Assembly (NCBI GenBank): GCA_017743475.1
Contig: JAGHYV010000029.1
Location: 1-51,598, forward strand
DNA: 51,598 bases
Origin: Roseiflexus sp.
GTDB lineage: Bacteria > Chloroflexota > Chloroflexia > Chloroflexales > Roseiflexaceae
Direction: 5' to 3'
Notes under the pieces: generated by a model
Told to the model about the DNA's origin: nothing
What the model saw: the letters and a program-made list of their open reading frames with translations, nothing else
Database searches by the model: none
Shown here: positions 8,194 to 17,304 of the stretch, in pieces
Layout: every line of letters starts with the position of its first letter
How positions within the stretch are numbered: the stretch's first letter is position 1
Made by a program: the position numbers and the translations under genes

Positions 8194-8242
8194 GTTCTCA
8201 GTTCCCGGTTCTTAGTTCTCAGTTCTTAGTTCTCAGTTCCCG
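8194..8242 (+). repeat. Seven exact heptamers of the GTTCYYR type directly before a start codon
   Basis: The units are GTTCTCA, GTTCCCG, GTTCTTA, GTTCTCA, GTTCTTA, GTTCTCA and GTTCCCG, 49 bases without a gap or slip. The array ends at 8242 and the GTG start codon begins at 8243, so the array occupies the place of the ribosome-binding site. It is a second heptamer family, distinct from TTCAACS. Confidence 0.9.
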
Positions 8243-11200
8243 GTGACAATTATTGCTCCCGTTACCCTGATCCTCATCATTCTGGTGCTCATTCTCACCG
8301 GCGCGTTGATCGCTTGCGCGTTGCCGGTTGCCTGGCGTACCAGCGATCCGATCGAACGCTGGTTCGAATATGCCCTGATCGGCGCGCTGCTAAACGGATG
8401 GCTGGCATTCACCCTGGCGCAGATTGGCATCTTCTCTGCGCCGCTGCATGTCGCTGTGGTTGCCGTTCTCTGCATCATCGCCACACTGATCCGCCGCGCA
8501 CTCGGCAGTCAACCTGCCACCCCCGACGTTCCACCCGCTACCCCTGACGTTCCACCTGCCACGTTCAACGTTCAACCTTCAACGTCCGGCGGTCAGCCTG
8601 CAACACGCAACCAACGTTCTACCTTCAACCTTCCACGCCCAACGTTCAACCTTCAACCTTTAACCTTCAACCTCCTCCTCCCTGCCATTCTGCTGCTCTT
8701 TGTCTTCCTCATTACTCCTCCGTTCGAGACGATCATCGGTGTGCGCGATGCGGGCGTGTATGCGAATGCCGGATTCATCATGGCGCGCACCGGTTCGCTG
8801 ACCTTCACCGATCCGCTGGTGGCGCAGATTGCTGCCGATCAGCAATCTCCCGATCCATCGCTTGCCGATGCCGCCCGTCAGGCGGAAACCAACGTTCTTA
8901 GCGTGCAGAATGCGCAGCGCTTCATTGCGACCCGCCTGCGCGCCGCAGGGTTTTTTATCGATCAGGGCGACCTTGAACACGGGCGTGTCGTCCCGCAAGG
9001 ATTGCACCTCTTCTCCGCTTGGATCGGATTGCTTGCTGCATTCTTCGGGATGCACGGCGGATTGCTGGCGCCAGCAGTTACCGGTCTGCTTGGCGTCTGG
9101 AGCGTTGCTTTGCTCGGTCGGCGCATCGCCGGTTCGTGGGTCGGGCTGCTGGCAGCGCTCTTCCTTGCACTTAATGCCGTCCAGGTCTGGTTCAGTCGCT
9201 ATTCCACCGCCGAAACAACTGCGCAGTTCCTCATCTTTGCCGGACTCTACGCCTTCGCCAGAGCCTTTGGATCTTCGACGTTCAACGTTCAACGTTCAAC
9301 CTTCCACCTTCCACCTTCAACCTTCAACGTTCCACCTTCAACCTTCCACGCCCTGCTCGCCGGGTTGGCATTCGGACAACTCGCCCTGACGCGCATCGAG
9401 TTCTTCCTGATCACAGGACCGCTGGCACTCTACCTGACCTTCATCTGGATTGCACGTCGCTGGACGCCGCCGCATACTGCACTGCTGGCGGGTGCCGGGG
9501 TGATGCTGTTGCATGCCGGATTGCAGATCGTGTTCCTGGCGCGCGCCTATTTCTTCGATACGCTCTTCGCCCGTCTGCAAGATTTTGCGCTCACCGCAGC
9601 CCTGGCGCTGCCGTTTCTCACCCCAACGTTGCGCCAGATCTACCTGCTGCGCCCCTGCTCACGCCTGACGATGCAGCCCTGCCCGCCGATCGCCGGGATG
9701 CCGCCGACTACTGATGCACCACTCAACTGGACCCGTATCGGCACCGAACTTCTCGTCGTCATCCTGATCATCATTGTCCTGATCGCAGTGCGTCGCCTGA
9801 ATCTGATCACCCATCTTGTGCCGCTACTTGCGCGTCTGAGCCGACCACTGCGTCTGATCGCTGCGGTTGTCGTCATTGTGCTTGGAGGGTATGCGTACCT
9901 TATTCGTCCGCAAATCTTGTCGCTTGCGACTGTTGCCGCACTACCTGCCTGCCTGACGCCAGCGCAACTGACCAGCCCACAGGGTGCGTGTCTGACTCTC
10001 CAGGGGTATGTCGGGGCACCGATTGCGACCCCCGCGTATGTCGATCCGCTCGCTGGATGGATTGATCATCTCATCAGTACGGCACGCGGTCGTTCCACTC
10101 CGACGCGCGAAGCCTGTATTGCACTGCGCCGCGAGATGCTGCCGCCATTTGCCGATGGGCGTACCATGCCAGAAGTCATTCGAGATGGTCTGATCCGCGA
10201 GTCGGACATTGCACCGGAGATCCTTGCTGCTCTGCGCGCCTGCGACCGCTACGTGCTGCGTGACCTGTTCGGTGTGGCGCAGGCAAACCTGGTGCGCCTT
10301 GGATGGTATTTGTCGCCGCTGGGGATCGCACTTGCTCTTGCTGGTCTGGCACTAATGGTCTACCGTATCAACTCGAACTCCTGGCTTTTTTTGGTTATTG
10401 CTGCAATTGCATCGGTTGTCTTCCTACGGCTGACCTACGGTACCAGCGATCAGCACTATATTTACATCATGCGGCGCTACGTACCGCATATCTATCCAGC
10501 GTTCGCCATCGGCATCGCTTATGCCATCATGCATCTGACTCCCGACCTGCGATCGTTTGCCGATATGGTGCGATCCGTCGTGCGGAAGGTGCATCGCAAT
10601 GTCTTAACAGGACTGCAACGTCCAATAGTGTTCAACGTTCAAGGTTCAACGTTCAAGGTTCCACCTTCCACATCTGACGCTCAACCCTCAACGTCCAACC
10701 TTCCACGTCCAACCTTCCACGTTCAACGTTCGACGTTCAACGTTCAACCTTCCACACCCAACGTTCAATGCCCGGCGCCCAACGTTCAACCTTCTGCGTC
10801 CAACGTTCAACGTCCAACCTTCAACCTTCAACCTTCCACGCCCAATGTTCAACGCCCGACGCCCGACGTTCAACCTTCAACGTCCAACCTTCAACCGTCC
10901 ACACCCAATGCCCAACGCCCGACGCCCAGCACCCAACATGCAACGTTCAACGTTCAACGTCCAACCTTCAACCTTCGTGTTCTCCTCACCCTTGCCCTTG
11001 TCCTGTTCCTGGTCGTCACCGGCAGACCGATCTACCGCCACACCGAATATGCTGGAGCGATCACACAGATTGGCGCAATGGCAGCCCAACTCGATCCAGG
11101 TGCGATTGTGCTCATGCGTGGCGGCGCTCCATCGTATACGCAGGCACGTGACATCCCCGACCTGCTGGCAACACCGCTCACCTTTGGGTTTGGGGTTGAC

Positions 11201-12073
11201 GCATTCGCACTGAAGAGCCGCGATCCCGGACGCTACGCACCGCAACTGGCGCGCTACCTCCGTCGCTGGCACGAGCAGGGGCGCCCGATATACCTGGCGG
11301 TCAGCGCTAGCGGTGCGCTGACCCTCCCCGGATGGCGTCTCGAACCGGTCGGGCGACTGCTCCTCGACCTGCCGGAATACGAACAACCGACCGATCACAA
11401 ACCCTCCGCTGTGCAGCGATTCACCCTCGACTTTGCACTCTATCGCATGACACCTGGCGAGACGGCAGAAGCGCCACCGGTCATTCTGCCCGACGACTAC
11501 GCCTACCAGGTGCGCGGGGTCTACCGTGCGGAGCGTATGAACGACCGTCTGATCGCCTGGACCGACGGCGACGCGCTATTCCGCCTGCCGGCGCCGACTG
11601 CTGAGCCGCTGAGCATCTCAGTGACACTGGCATCCGGTGCGCGCCCGGCGGCGTCTATCGGCGAGACATGCCTGGCGCTCGCTGCTGAACCCGGCTTCTC
11701 CGTCGAAGAGGCAGAACAGGCAGTATTCACCACACCGGTATGCGTCACTCCCGACATCGAACCAACCACCGTCACGCTGGCGATTGATCCCCGCCAGATG
11801 CCCCCATCACCAACCGGGCATCTCCTCCTGCGCGTGCGCAGCCCTGCCTTCATACCCGCCCGCGACAATCCCGCCAGTCACGATCCGCGCCGCCTGGGGG
11901 TGCAGATTATGGGGTTAGGGGTTCGTCGGGCGGCGCTCTCAACGCAGGCAGAGACCGTTCCGCCACCGACGTACCAGCGTAGCACCCGGTCGTATGGTCA
12001 AGACCTCAAGGGTCGGGGACGCCCTTCATCCCGGCTTACAGACAACCTTCAACCTTCAACTTTCAACGGATAA
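8243..12073 (+). CDS. Large multi-pass membrane protein, GT-C glycosyltransferase-like, with in-frame heptapeptide repeats
   Basis: 1276 residues with many transmembrane helices. A long extracytoplasmic loop after the first helices (ETIIGVRDAGVYANAGFIMA) recalls GT-C proteins of the PMT/ArnT type, which move sugars from lipid carriers. The exact family is unproven. Helices run to about residue 790, with one more near 913-930, followed by a soluble C-terminal part of some 340 residues. Three blocks of a seven-residue repeat of the pattern PSTFNVQ interrupt it at about residues 90-145, 344-371 and 794-912, each apparently between helices. The C-terminus (NLQPSTFNG) is also repeat-derived. The GTG start has no ribosome site because a heptamer array abuts it; an internal start cannot be excluded. 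Confidence 0.75.
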   Translation: MTIIAPVTLILIILVLILTGALIACALPVAWRTSDPIERWFEYALIGALLNGWLAFTLAQIGIFSAPLHVAVVAVLCIIATLIRRALGSQPATPDVPPATPDVPPATFNVQPSTSGGQPATRNQRSTFNLPRPTFNLQPLTFNLLLPAILLLFVFLITPPFETIIGVRDAGVYANAGFIMARTGSLTFTDPLVAQIAADQQSPDPSLADAARQAETNVLSVQNAQRFIATRLRAAGFFIDQGDLEHGRVVPQGLHLFSAWIGLLAAFFGMHGGLLAPAVTGLLGVWSVALLGRRIAGSWVGLLAALFLALNAVQVWFSRYSTAETTAQFLIFAGLYAFARAFGSSTFNVQRSTFHLPPSTFNVPPSTFHALLAGLAFGQLALTRIEFFLITGPLALYLTFIWIARRWTPPHTALLAGAGVMLLHAGLQIVFLARAYFFDTLFARLQDFALTAALALPFLTPTLRQIYLLRPCSRLTMQPCPPIAGMPPTTDAPLNWTRIGTELLVVILIIIVLIAVRRLNLITHLVPLLARLSRPLRLIAAVVVIVLGGYAYLIRPQILSLATVAALPACLTPAQLTSPQGACLTLQGYVGAPIATPAYVDPLAGWIDHLISTARGRSTPTREACIALRREMLPPFADGRTMPEVIRDGLIRESDIAPEILAALRACDRYVLRDLFGVAQANLVRLGWYLSPLGIALALAGLALMVYRINSNSWLFLVIAAIASVVFLRLTYGTSDQHYIYIMRRYVPHIYPAFAIGIAYAIMHLTPDLRSFADMVRSVVRKVHRNVLTGLQRPIVFNVQGSTFKVPPSTSDAQPSTSNLPRPTFHVQRSTFNVQPSTPNVQCPAPNVQPSASNVQRPTFNLQPSTPNVQRPTPDVQPSTSNLQPSTPNAQRPTPSTQHATFNVQRPTFNLRVLLTLALVLFLVVTGRPIYRHTEYAGAITQIGAMAAQLDPGAIVLMRGGAPSYTQARDIPDLLATPLTFGFGVDAFALKSRDPGRYAPQLARYLRRWHEQGRPIYLAVSASGALTLPGWRLEPVGRLLLDLPEYEQPTDHKPSAVQRFTLDFALYRMTPGETAEAPPVILPDDYAYQVRGVYRAERMNDRLIAWTDGDALFRLPAPTAEPLSISVTLASGARPAASIGETCLALAAEPGFSVEEAEQAVFTTPVCVTPDIEPTTVTLAIDPRQMPPSPTGHLLLRVRSPAFIPARDNPASHDPRRLGVQIMGLGVRRAALSTQAETVPPPTYQRSTRSYGQDLKGRGRPSSRLTDNLQPSTFNG
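8510..8677 (+). repeat. In-frame heptad block 1 (8 units)
   Basis: Eight 21-base units encode QPATPDV, PPATPDV, PPATFNV, QPSTSGG, QPATRNQ, RSTFNLP, RPTFNLQ and PLTFNLL. The DNA is a run of TTCAACG/TTCAACC/TTCCACG-like heptamers, three per protein unit. It lies in a loop between predicted helices near the N-terminus. Confidence 0.85.
9272..9355 (+). repeat. In-frame heptad block 2 (4 units)
   Basis: Four 21-base units encode SSTFNVQ, RSTFHLP, PSTFNVP and PSTFHAL, between a helix ending LYAFARAFG and one starting LLAGLAFGQLAL. It is the least diverged block at DNA level, with runs of TTCAACG and TTCAACC. Confidence 0.85.
10622..10978 (+). repeat. In-frame heptad block 3 (17 units)
   Basis: Seventeen 21-base units, beginning PIVFNVQ, GSTFKVP and PSTSDAQ and ending HATFNVQ, RPTFNLR, sit between a basic segment (VVRKVHRNVLTGLQR) and the helix VLLTLALVLFLVV. 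Units differ mainly by single substitutions (F/P/S at position 4, R/P at position 1), as expected from expansion followed by drift. Confidence 0.9.
12044..12070 (+). repeat. Heptamer remnant at the stop codon of the GT-C-like gene
   Basis: CAACCTTCAACCTTCAACTT followed by TCAACGG encodes the last residues NLQPSTFNG before TAA. As at the 3' end of topA, the array coincides with the end of the protein. Confidence 0.65.
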
Positions 12074-12141
12074 CGTACCACCCCCTCTTCCCTCTTGTCA
12101 TCAAACCTTAATCTTCGATCCGTCTCAGGACTAACGGACTA

Positions 12142-12170
12142 TTGAGCGAGCGCAACCGCCTCTCTATAAT
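12142..12170 (+). promoter_or_regulatory. Promoter of the Tad locus
   Basis: TTGAGC at 12142-12147, a 17-base spacer, and TATAAT at 12165-12170. This is the best sigma70-type promoter near the locus, with a leader of about 30 bases to the AAGGGA ribosome site of the first TadE-like gene. Confidence 0.7.
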
Positions 12171-12204
12171 GCCAGTAGAGGATGGAGACCGGAAGGGACA
12201 GAGC

Positions 12205-12732
12205 ATGCCCAGGCGATCAACAGGTCAATCGCTGGTTGAGATGGCGCTGATCGCACCGATCCTGTTCGCGCTTCTGTTTGCGATCGTCGATCTCGGCTAC
12301 TACATCTGGGGATATTCGACCCTGTTCAGCGCGGCGCGCGCTGGCGCCGAGGCGGCGTCGCAACTGCCGCCCTACCAGTCGCGGCTGGCGCTGCGCGCTC
12401 AGGGCGATCCAGGCTGGCTCGACGACCCGTGCGTGAATCGCATTCTGGAAGTCACCAACGACTCGACCGGCTTTTTCCCGGTCGATGTCAATCAGGTAAC
12501 GATCCTGTACCCGAACAGCGCCGATCCCAACCCGCGGCGATTGGGCGGCGTTATTGAGGTGCAGATCGACTATGTCATCGAGCCGCTGACGCCGCTGGTC
12601 AGTTTCATCAACACCATGTTGGGCGACAACGGCACGATGCGTATCAAAGTGACGGCGCAGCGAACGATCGAAAGTCTGGGGAACAATCCGAACTTTGCAA
12701 ACGGCATCGCCTGCACGGAACCGACGCCGTAG
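12205..12732 (+). CDS. tadE: TadE-like pseudopilin
   Basis: 175 residues. The N-terminus MPRRSTGQSLVEMALIAPIL is the TadE signature: a short basic leader with GQSLVEM, then a hydrophobic helix (about residues 11-35). TadE-like proteins are processed minor pilins of Tad/Flp machines. The rest is a small extracytoplasmic domain with two Cys (DDPCVNRI and GIACTEP). The ATG at 12205 has an AAGGGA ribosome site; an upstream GTG/TTG-type start at 12142 lies inside the promoter and is rejected. It is the first gene of a plus-strand run of Tad genes. Confidence 0.85.
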   Translation: MPRRSTGQSLVEMALIAPILFALLFAIVDLGYYIWGYSTLFSAARAGAEAASQLPPYQSRLALRAQGDPGWLDDPCVNRILEVTNDSTGFFPVDVNQVTILYPNSADPNPRRLGGVIEVQIDYVIEPLTPLVSFINTMLGDNGTMRIKVTAQRTIESLGNNPNFANGIACTEPTP

Positions 12733-12755
12733 CAACCGGCGAGGGAGACACGATT

Positions 12756-14498
12756 ATGGTACGACGATTTCAACCAGGACAGGCGCTCGTCGAGTTTGTT
12801 ATCGCCTCGACGCTCATCCTGCTGCTGCTGGCGGCTGCGGTCGATATCGGGCTGCTGTTCTTCAACATGCAGGGGTTGACCACCGCTGCACAGGAAGGCG
12901 CCACGTATGGCAGTCGTTATGTGATCGTCCGATCGGATGGCGCGGTCGATCTTGATTACGACATGATCCGCATGCGCGTGCGCCAGGAAGCAGGAACGAC
13001 CGGCGGCATCAACTTCGTCAATATGTACGATCTCAACAGTGATGCCATTCCCGACGCCGCCGATACCAACGGCGACGGCGTGCTCGACCAGTTCCAGTAC
13101 TTCCTCGACCAGAACGGCGACGGGCGCGCAATCGGCGATCCGGTGACCGGGCTGATCCCCGCAGGAACCGAACCGTCCGGCTACGTCCGGTTGATCGATC
13201 ACTACATCCTGGTGCAGGCCATCGAGGATGTCTTCCCCTTCAATGGCAATCCGCTGGGACCGGAGGACGCCGACGGCAATCGCGCCAACGACCTGGCGCC
13301 CGACGTGGATACAACGCCCTGCGCCAACCTGGCGGATCCGAACCGGCAGTGCTATGTCTTCGTCATTGTGAAATCCGACTACAATACCGTGTTTGGCTTC
13401 ACGCCCGCCTTTGGCGATAAGGTGCCGCTCAGTTCGCGCTTTGTCATGCCGCTGCGCGCCGGGTTCGTATCACCGGGTGCGCCGACCAATACGCCGGTTG
13501 TGCAAACCAACACGCCAACACCCACACCGACGGATACGCCAACGCCAACCGCAACCAACACGCCAACGCGCACACCGACGAATACGGCATCGCCGACAAC
13601 AACGAATACGCCGACCAATACGCGCACGCCAACCAATACGCCGACGCGCACCAATACGCCGACGCGCACCAATACGCCGACGCCCAGCAATACGCCGACG
13701 CGCACTCCCACATTCACGCCGACCGCCACGCCATGCGCTGGTGGTACGGGCAACGGTCTGCGCGGCGACTACTTCATCTACACGCCGGGCGGCAGCGTGG
13801 GAACGACGAACTTCTTCCCCGGCGCGCCGGTGGCAAGCCGCACCGAAAATATCAACCGGCCGCAGAACGATACCTCGCCCATTGCTGGCGTAGGAAAGGA
13901 TTACTTCTCCGTGCGCTGGACGGGTCAGGTCGAGCCGCTGTTCAGCGGGGAGTACACCTTCTATGCCGATACCGATGATGGTGTGCGCGTGTGGGTCAAT
14001 GGCGTCCGGATCATCAACGACTGGAAAAGGAAAACCGAGTCCAGTGAAGTGAATGGCAAGATCACCCTGACCGCCTGCCAGCGGGTCAGCATTACAGTTG
14101 AGTACTTCGAGTGGACCGGCAACCAGAAAGCGATCCTCAGATGGGAGCATGCGAACCAGCCGAAGCAGGTCATTCCGGTTGCGCGGCTCTACTCCAGCGG
14201 CACGCCGCCGGCAACGGCGACCCGTACGCTGACGCCGTCGCGCACGCCGACGTTCACGCCGAGCAACACGCCAAGGCCGACCAACACGCCGACGCCGAGC
14301 AACACGCCGAGGCCGACCAACACGCCGACGCGCACCAATACGCCGACCAATACGCCACCGGCGACCAATACGCCGACGTTCACGCCGACATTCACACCGA
14401 CACGCACGCCAACGTTCACACCAACACTGACGCCGTCGAACACGCCAACCCGAACACCGACGTTCACGCCAACGCGCACGCCAGACACTGCTACGTAA
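12756..14498 (+). CDS. TadE-like protein with calcium-loop repeats, Thr/Pro linkers and a PA14 domain
   Basis: 580 residues. The N-terminus [20 protein letters not shown] is a TadE-type leader and helix. Residues about 92-127 hold Asp-rich loops ([20 protein letters not shown]) like EF-hand/thrombospondin-3 calcium sites. A Thr/Pro linker with NTPT and RTPT units spans about 245-328. A PA14 domain follows at about 334-480 ([45 protein letters not shown]). A second Thr/Pro linker runs to the C-terminus. PA14 domains often bind carbohydrate in adhesins. A displayed adhesin using pseudopilin export is inference. The ribosome site is GAGGGAG and the gene starts 23 bases after tadE. Confidence 0.85.
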   Translation: MVRRFQPGQALVEFVIASTLILLLLAAAVDIGLLFFNMQGLTTAAQEGATYGSRYVIVRSDGAVDLDYDMIRMRVRQEAGTTGGINFVNMYDLNSDAIPDAADTNGDGVLDQFQYFLDQNGDGRAIGDPVTGLIPAGTEPSGYVRLIDHYILVQAIEDVFPFNGNPLGPEDADGNRANDLAPDVDTTPCANLADPNRQCYVFVIVKSDYNTVFGFTPAFGDKVPLSSRFVMPLRAGFVSPGAPTNTPVVQTNTPTPTPTDTPTPTATNTPTRTPTNTASPTTTNTPTNTRTPTNTPTRTNTPTRTNTPTPSNTPTRTPTFTPTATPCAGGTGNGLRGDYFIYTPGGSVGTTNFFPGAPVASRTENINRPQNDTSPIAGVGKDYFSVRWTGQVEPLFSGEYTFYADTDDGVRVWVNGVRIINDWKRKTESSEVNGKITLTACQRVSITVEYFEWTGNQKAILRWEHANQPKQVIPVARLYSSGTPPATATRTLTPSRTPTFTPSNTPRPTNTPTPSNTPRPTNTPTRTNTPTNTPPATNTPTFTPTFTPTRTPTFTPTLTPSNTPTRTPTFTPTRTPDTAT

Positions 14499-14507
14499 GC
14501 ATACCCT

Positions 14508-14539
14508 CGCCTGGCGGATCGTCACACCTCCGCCAGGCG
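14508..14539 (+). terminator. Strong stem-loop after the PA14 gene, no T-run
   Basis: CGCCTGGCGGA at 14508-14518 and TCCGCCAGGCG at 14529-14539 form a perfect 11-bp stem with a ten-base loop, ten bases after the stop. No U-tract follows, so it may slow transcription or protect the upstream mRNA rather than terminate fully. Confidence 0.5.
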
Positions 14540-14639
14540 CACAAACCAATACCAACCGCGCGCCTGACTGCTGGCGCCGCATGCACGATGGTCGTTTCGA
14601 TAATCGGTACAACACAAACAGGAACAAGAGGTGGCGGTT

Positions 14640-17123
14640 ATGAAACAACGCTTTTACCACAAGACAGAAGGGCAGAGTGTGGTCCTGATCGCTGGCATTC
14701 TGGCGCTGCTGATCGGTATGGCTGCTCTGGCTGTCGATCTCGGCGTAACCTACGCCGAACAGCGAAACATCGTGCGCGGCACCAACGCAGCGTCGCTGGC
14801 TGGTATGAACCGCCTGATCAGCGGCGGTCGCGATGCCGATGTCGCCCGCGCGATCTATGAATCCCTGCGCTCGAACGGCATTCAGGTCACACCTCCCGGC
14901 GAGGCGCCGCAACCGGGTGACCGCTCGTTTGAGGCGATCTACCTGGGAAGTGATGGCGCGCCGATCCCTGGAGCATGCAGTCGCGTCGGCGCGTGCGCTT
15001 CCCAACGCCCCGAGGGTGTGAAGTACATTCAAATCCGTCTCGACGGCAAAGTGGAGACCTACTTTGCGCGCCTCTTCGGTCAGAGCCAGTTGCCCGTCGG
15101 CGCTACCGCTTACGCCAGTGTCGGTGCGTGTGCAACCGGTTATTACCCGTTTGGCGTGCGCTCAACGGTCGGCGGGCAGCCCATGTTCGATGAATATGGG
15201 TTCGCCGACTATGATGGCTTCTACGAAGACGAAACCTATGTGCGGCTGCGCTATAAGCGCCTCTATCTTCGCACCGAGAGCCATCCAAACGGTGGCTTCA
15301 GCCTGCTGCGCTGGCGTAACAACATTCCTGCTGGCAATACAAGCGCGCTGGCAGAGATGTTGACCGGCGACGGCACCTACAGTCAGGGATATGCTGAAGC
15401 GCCCTGGCCCGAGATTGTCCAGGGCAACGATGGTCCGACCCGTCCCGACTCCTATCCGTTCGAGCCGAATGCAATCAATGCTGGCGATTGGGTGTACGGG
15501 AACGTGTTCAGTGGCAACCCCTTCAACGGGCAGGTACTCAACCAGCTTGAGACGCTGAAGCGCAACCGCACCTTGATGACCCTGCCGATGTATCGCTTCG
15601 ACAATGGCAATATTACCAATCCTGCATACTACATTGAGCGCTTCGGCGCGTTCCTGCTGGTCAACTATGGCGTGGATAACGACGGACGGGTGCCCGATGG
15701 TCCCTGGATGGAACTGGCATACGTCCGTGAAGGCGGGCAGTGCGCCAACCTGGTGACCGGCGCGCCTCCAACGAACAACTTCACTGTCGGCGGGAGTGTG
15801 ACCTACATCCCGCGCTATCGGACCTATCCCGACCTGAACCGACCGGTGCAGTTCCTGCTCATCCTCGACGTTTCCGGTTCGATGTCCTGGACGTTCGATG
15901 GGCGCGGCGTTCAGAACGGGCAGGTTGTGACCTGTACCAATCCTACTCAGAGGTGTGTGTCGATTGAAACTGCTTGGCCCAACGCGCAGGAACGCCGGAT
16001 CTATATCGCAAAGCAGGTGCTGTACAGGTTTGTCCGGCAGATCGATCAGGATCGGCGAAGTGGTCTCCGACCGCACGATGTCGTCCGAATGGTGACATTT
16101 ACCGGACGTCTGGGGAACTACGTCAACAATGAAGGCAGGGTTGGCGATAATAATCGCGCGCTGAACGAACTGACCGATGTGCTGCCAGCCGGTTGGACGA
16201 ATGACCTGGCAACGCTTGAGGCAGCGATCCGCAACGCTGGCATGGTGGACGGTGATCCATACATGACGGCAGGCGCAACACCGAGCGCCGTCGCGTTCGC
16301 CCGCGCCAGCCAGGTGTTTGCCTCAGCGCCCAAATTCGCCCCCAATGGGTTGGAGTATCGCCGCGTGGTGATCTTCGTGACCGATGGCGTGGCAAACGTG
16401 CTGCGCAACGGGATGCAGAACAACTATGGGGAAGGATGTGAGCTGGGCGCTGAGAACGTCGGTTGCCAGATGGGCGATCCGTTGCCGGACGGTAGCCTGC
16501 GTCCGCTCAATGCGATGGTGGCAGAGGCGCAGGCGCTCAAAGAGACGTACATCCATCCGAGCGATGGTGCAGTCTACGTGGTTGCGCTTAGCCCGACCTT
16601 TGAAATCACCGGTCTGAACCTGGTCGCCAGCCAGCCCGACTATGTCAAGCGCGCCGACATGCCGAATCAGTTGCAGCAGATCTTCGACGACATCCAGGTC
16701 TCGGCGATCCAGGGCGACTGCACACCAGCTCAAGGCGAAGAGCGCGACACGATGGCGCCGTCGGAGGTGCCAACCGACCTGCGACCTGAACTGACGGATC
16801 GTATCGTCGGCAAGGTAACGCTCACCGACGCCAACAACAATACGCGCGAAGCCTGGATCACTGCCGATCCGATTACGCGCAAACTATCGTATGCAATCAC
16901 GAATGTGCCACCGGGTCAGTACACGCTGCGCGCCTGGCTTGGCCACCGCGTGCTGCCACCACAGGGGGACGGTATCCCACGTGATAAGTACGAACTCATT
17001 GTGCGCGGTCCGAGCACCAGCACCGAAATACCGGTGACGGTCAGCGCCGGACGCAGTCTTGGCGGTGTGATCGGCGTGCCGCTCAAACTCGATCTGAATG
17101 ATAACGTCTGCCCGACACCATAA
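14640..17123 (+). CDS. tadG: TadG-like protein with von Willebrand A domain
   Basis: About 827 residues. The N-terminus QRFYHKTEGQSVVLIAGILA and VDLGVTYAEQRNIVRGTNAA matches the TadE/G-like (Flp pilus assembly) N-terminal segment with one membrane helix. A long Cys-poor middle region follows. A vWA domain begins near residue 405 with the MIDAS motif D410-V-S-G-S (FLLILDVSGSMSW); a second landmark is VVIFVTDGVANV. The C-terminal part (about 715-827) looks like a beta-sandwich. TadG-like proteins are secreted or surface factors of Tad systems. The ATG at 14640 follows GAGGTGG; a GTG three codons earlier is possible. Confidence 0.85.
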   Translation: MKQRFYHKTEGQSVVLIAGILALLIGMAALAVDLGVTYAEQRNIVRGTNAASLAGMNRLISGGRDADVARAIYESLRSNGIQVTPPGEAPQPGDRSFEAIYLGSDGAPIPGACSRVGACASQRPEGVKYIQIRLDGKVETYFARLFGQSQLPVGATAYASVGACATGYYPFGVRSTVGGQPMFDEYGFADYDGFYEDETYVRLRYKRLYLRTESHPNGGFSLLRWRNNIPAGNTSALAEMLTGDGTYSQGYAEAPWPEIVQGNDGPTRPDSYPFEPNAINAGDWVYGNVFSGNPFNGQVLNQLETLKRNRTLMTLPMYRFDNGNITNPAYYIERFGAFLLVNYGVDNDGRVPDGPWMELAYVREGGQCANLVTGAPPTNNFTVGGSVTYIPRYRTYPDLNRPVQFLLILDVSGSMSWTFDGRGVQNGQVVTCTNPTQRCVSIETAWPNAQERRIYIAKQVLYRFVRQIDQDRRSGLRPHDVVRMVTFTGRLGNYVNNEGRVGDNNRALNELTDVLPAGWTNDLATLEAAIRNAGMVDGDPYMTAGATPSAVAFARASQVFASAPKFAPNGLEYRRVVIFVTDGVANVLRNGMQNNYGEGCELGAENVGCQMGDPLPDGSLRPLNAMVAEAQALKETYIHPSDGAVYVVALSPTFEITGLNLVASQPDYVKRADMPNQLQQIFDDIQVSAIQGDCTPAQGEERDTMAPSEVPTDLRPELTDRIVGKVTLTDANNNTREAWITADPITRKLSYAITNVPPGQYTLRAWLGHRVLPPQGDGIPRDKYELIVRGPSTSTEIPVTVSAGRSLGGVIGVPLKLDLNDNVCPTP

Positions 17124-17132
17124 CCAGCGCCG

Positions 17133-17200
17133 AACCCGACAGGCGTCAAGCTGCCTGTCGGGTTGCCCTCAGCCTCACAGACTGCCTCAGACTGTGAGGC
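17133..17200 (+). terminator. Two tandem perfect stem-loops after the tadG-like gene
   Basis: The first stem pairs AACCCGACAGGC (17133-17144) with GCCTGTCGGGTT (17153-17164), 12 bp. The second pairs GCCTCACAG (17172-17180) with CTGTGAGGC (17192-17200), 9 bp. Neither has a strong T-run. They lie in the 180-base gap before the Kelch gene and may separate expression of the two halves of the surface-protein block. Confidence 0.6.
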
Positions 17201-17304
17201 CGACTGTTTGATTGTCCCTGTGATAATCTCCATTGCCTGTATCGGCGCGTCTCTACTGGCGCGTAACCTCTCTTCCGCCAGGTTTCCAAGGAGGTGTATG
17301 CATC

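Noticed and set aside
10688-10873. Minus-strand frame reading LNVERRT-like repeats
   Set aside because: It is only the reverse translation of the heptamer array; such LNVE proteins are spurious.
10622-10978. CRISPR-like look of the repeat block
   Set aside because: Units are 7 or 21 bases with no unique spacers, and they are in frame within a gene; no cas genes are present.
13500-13730. Repeated ACGCC/AATACGCCGAC DNA as a tandem repeat element
   Set aside because: It is the coding sequence of a Thr/Pro linker with biased codons; protein-level repetition explains it.
13470-15032. 520-codon minus-strand frame across the PA14 and tadG genes
   Set aside because: It is an Arg/Cys-rich translation of the complement of Thr/Pro repeats, with no start signal.
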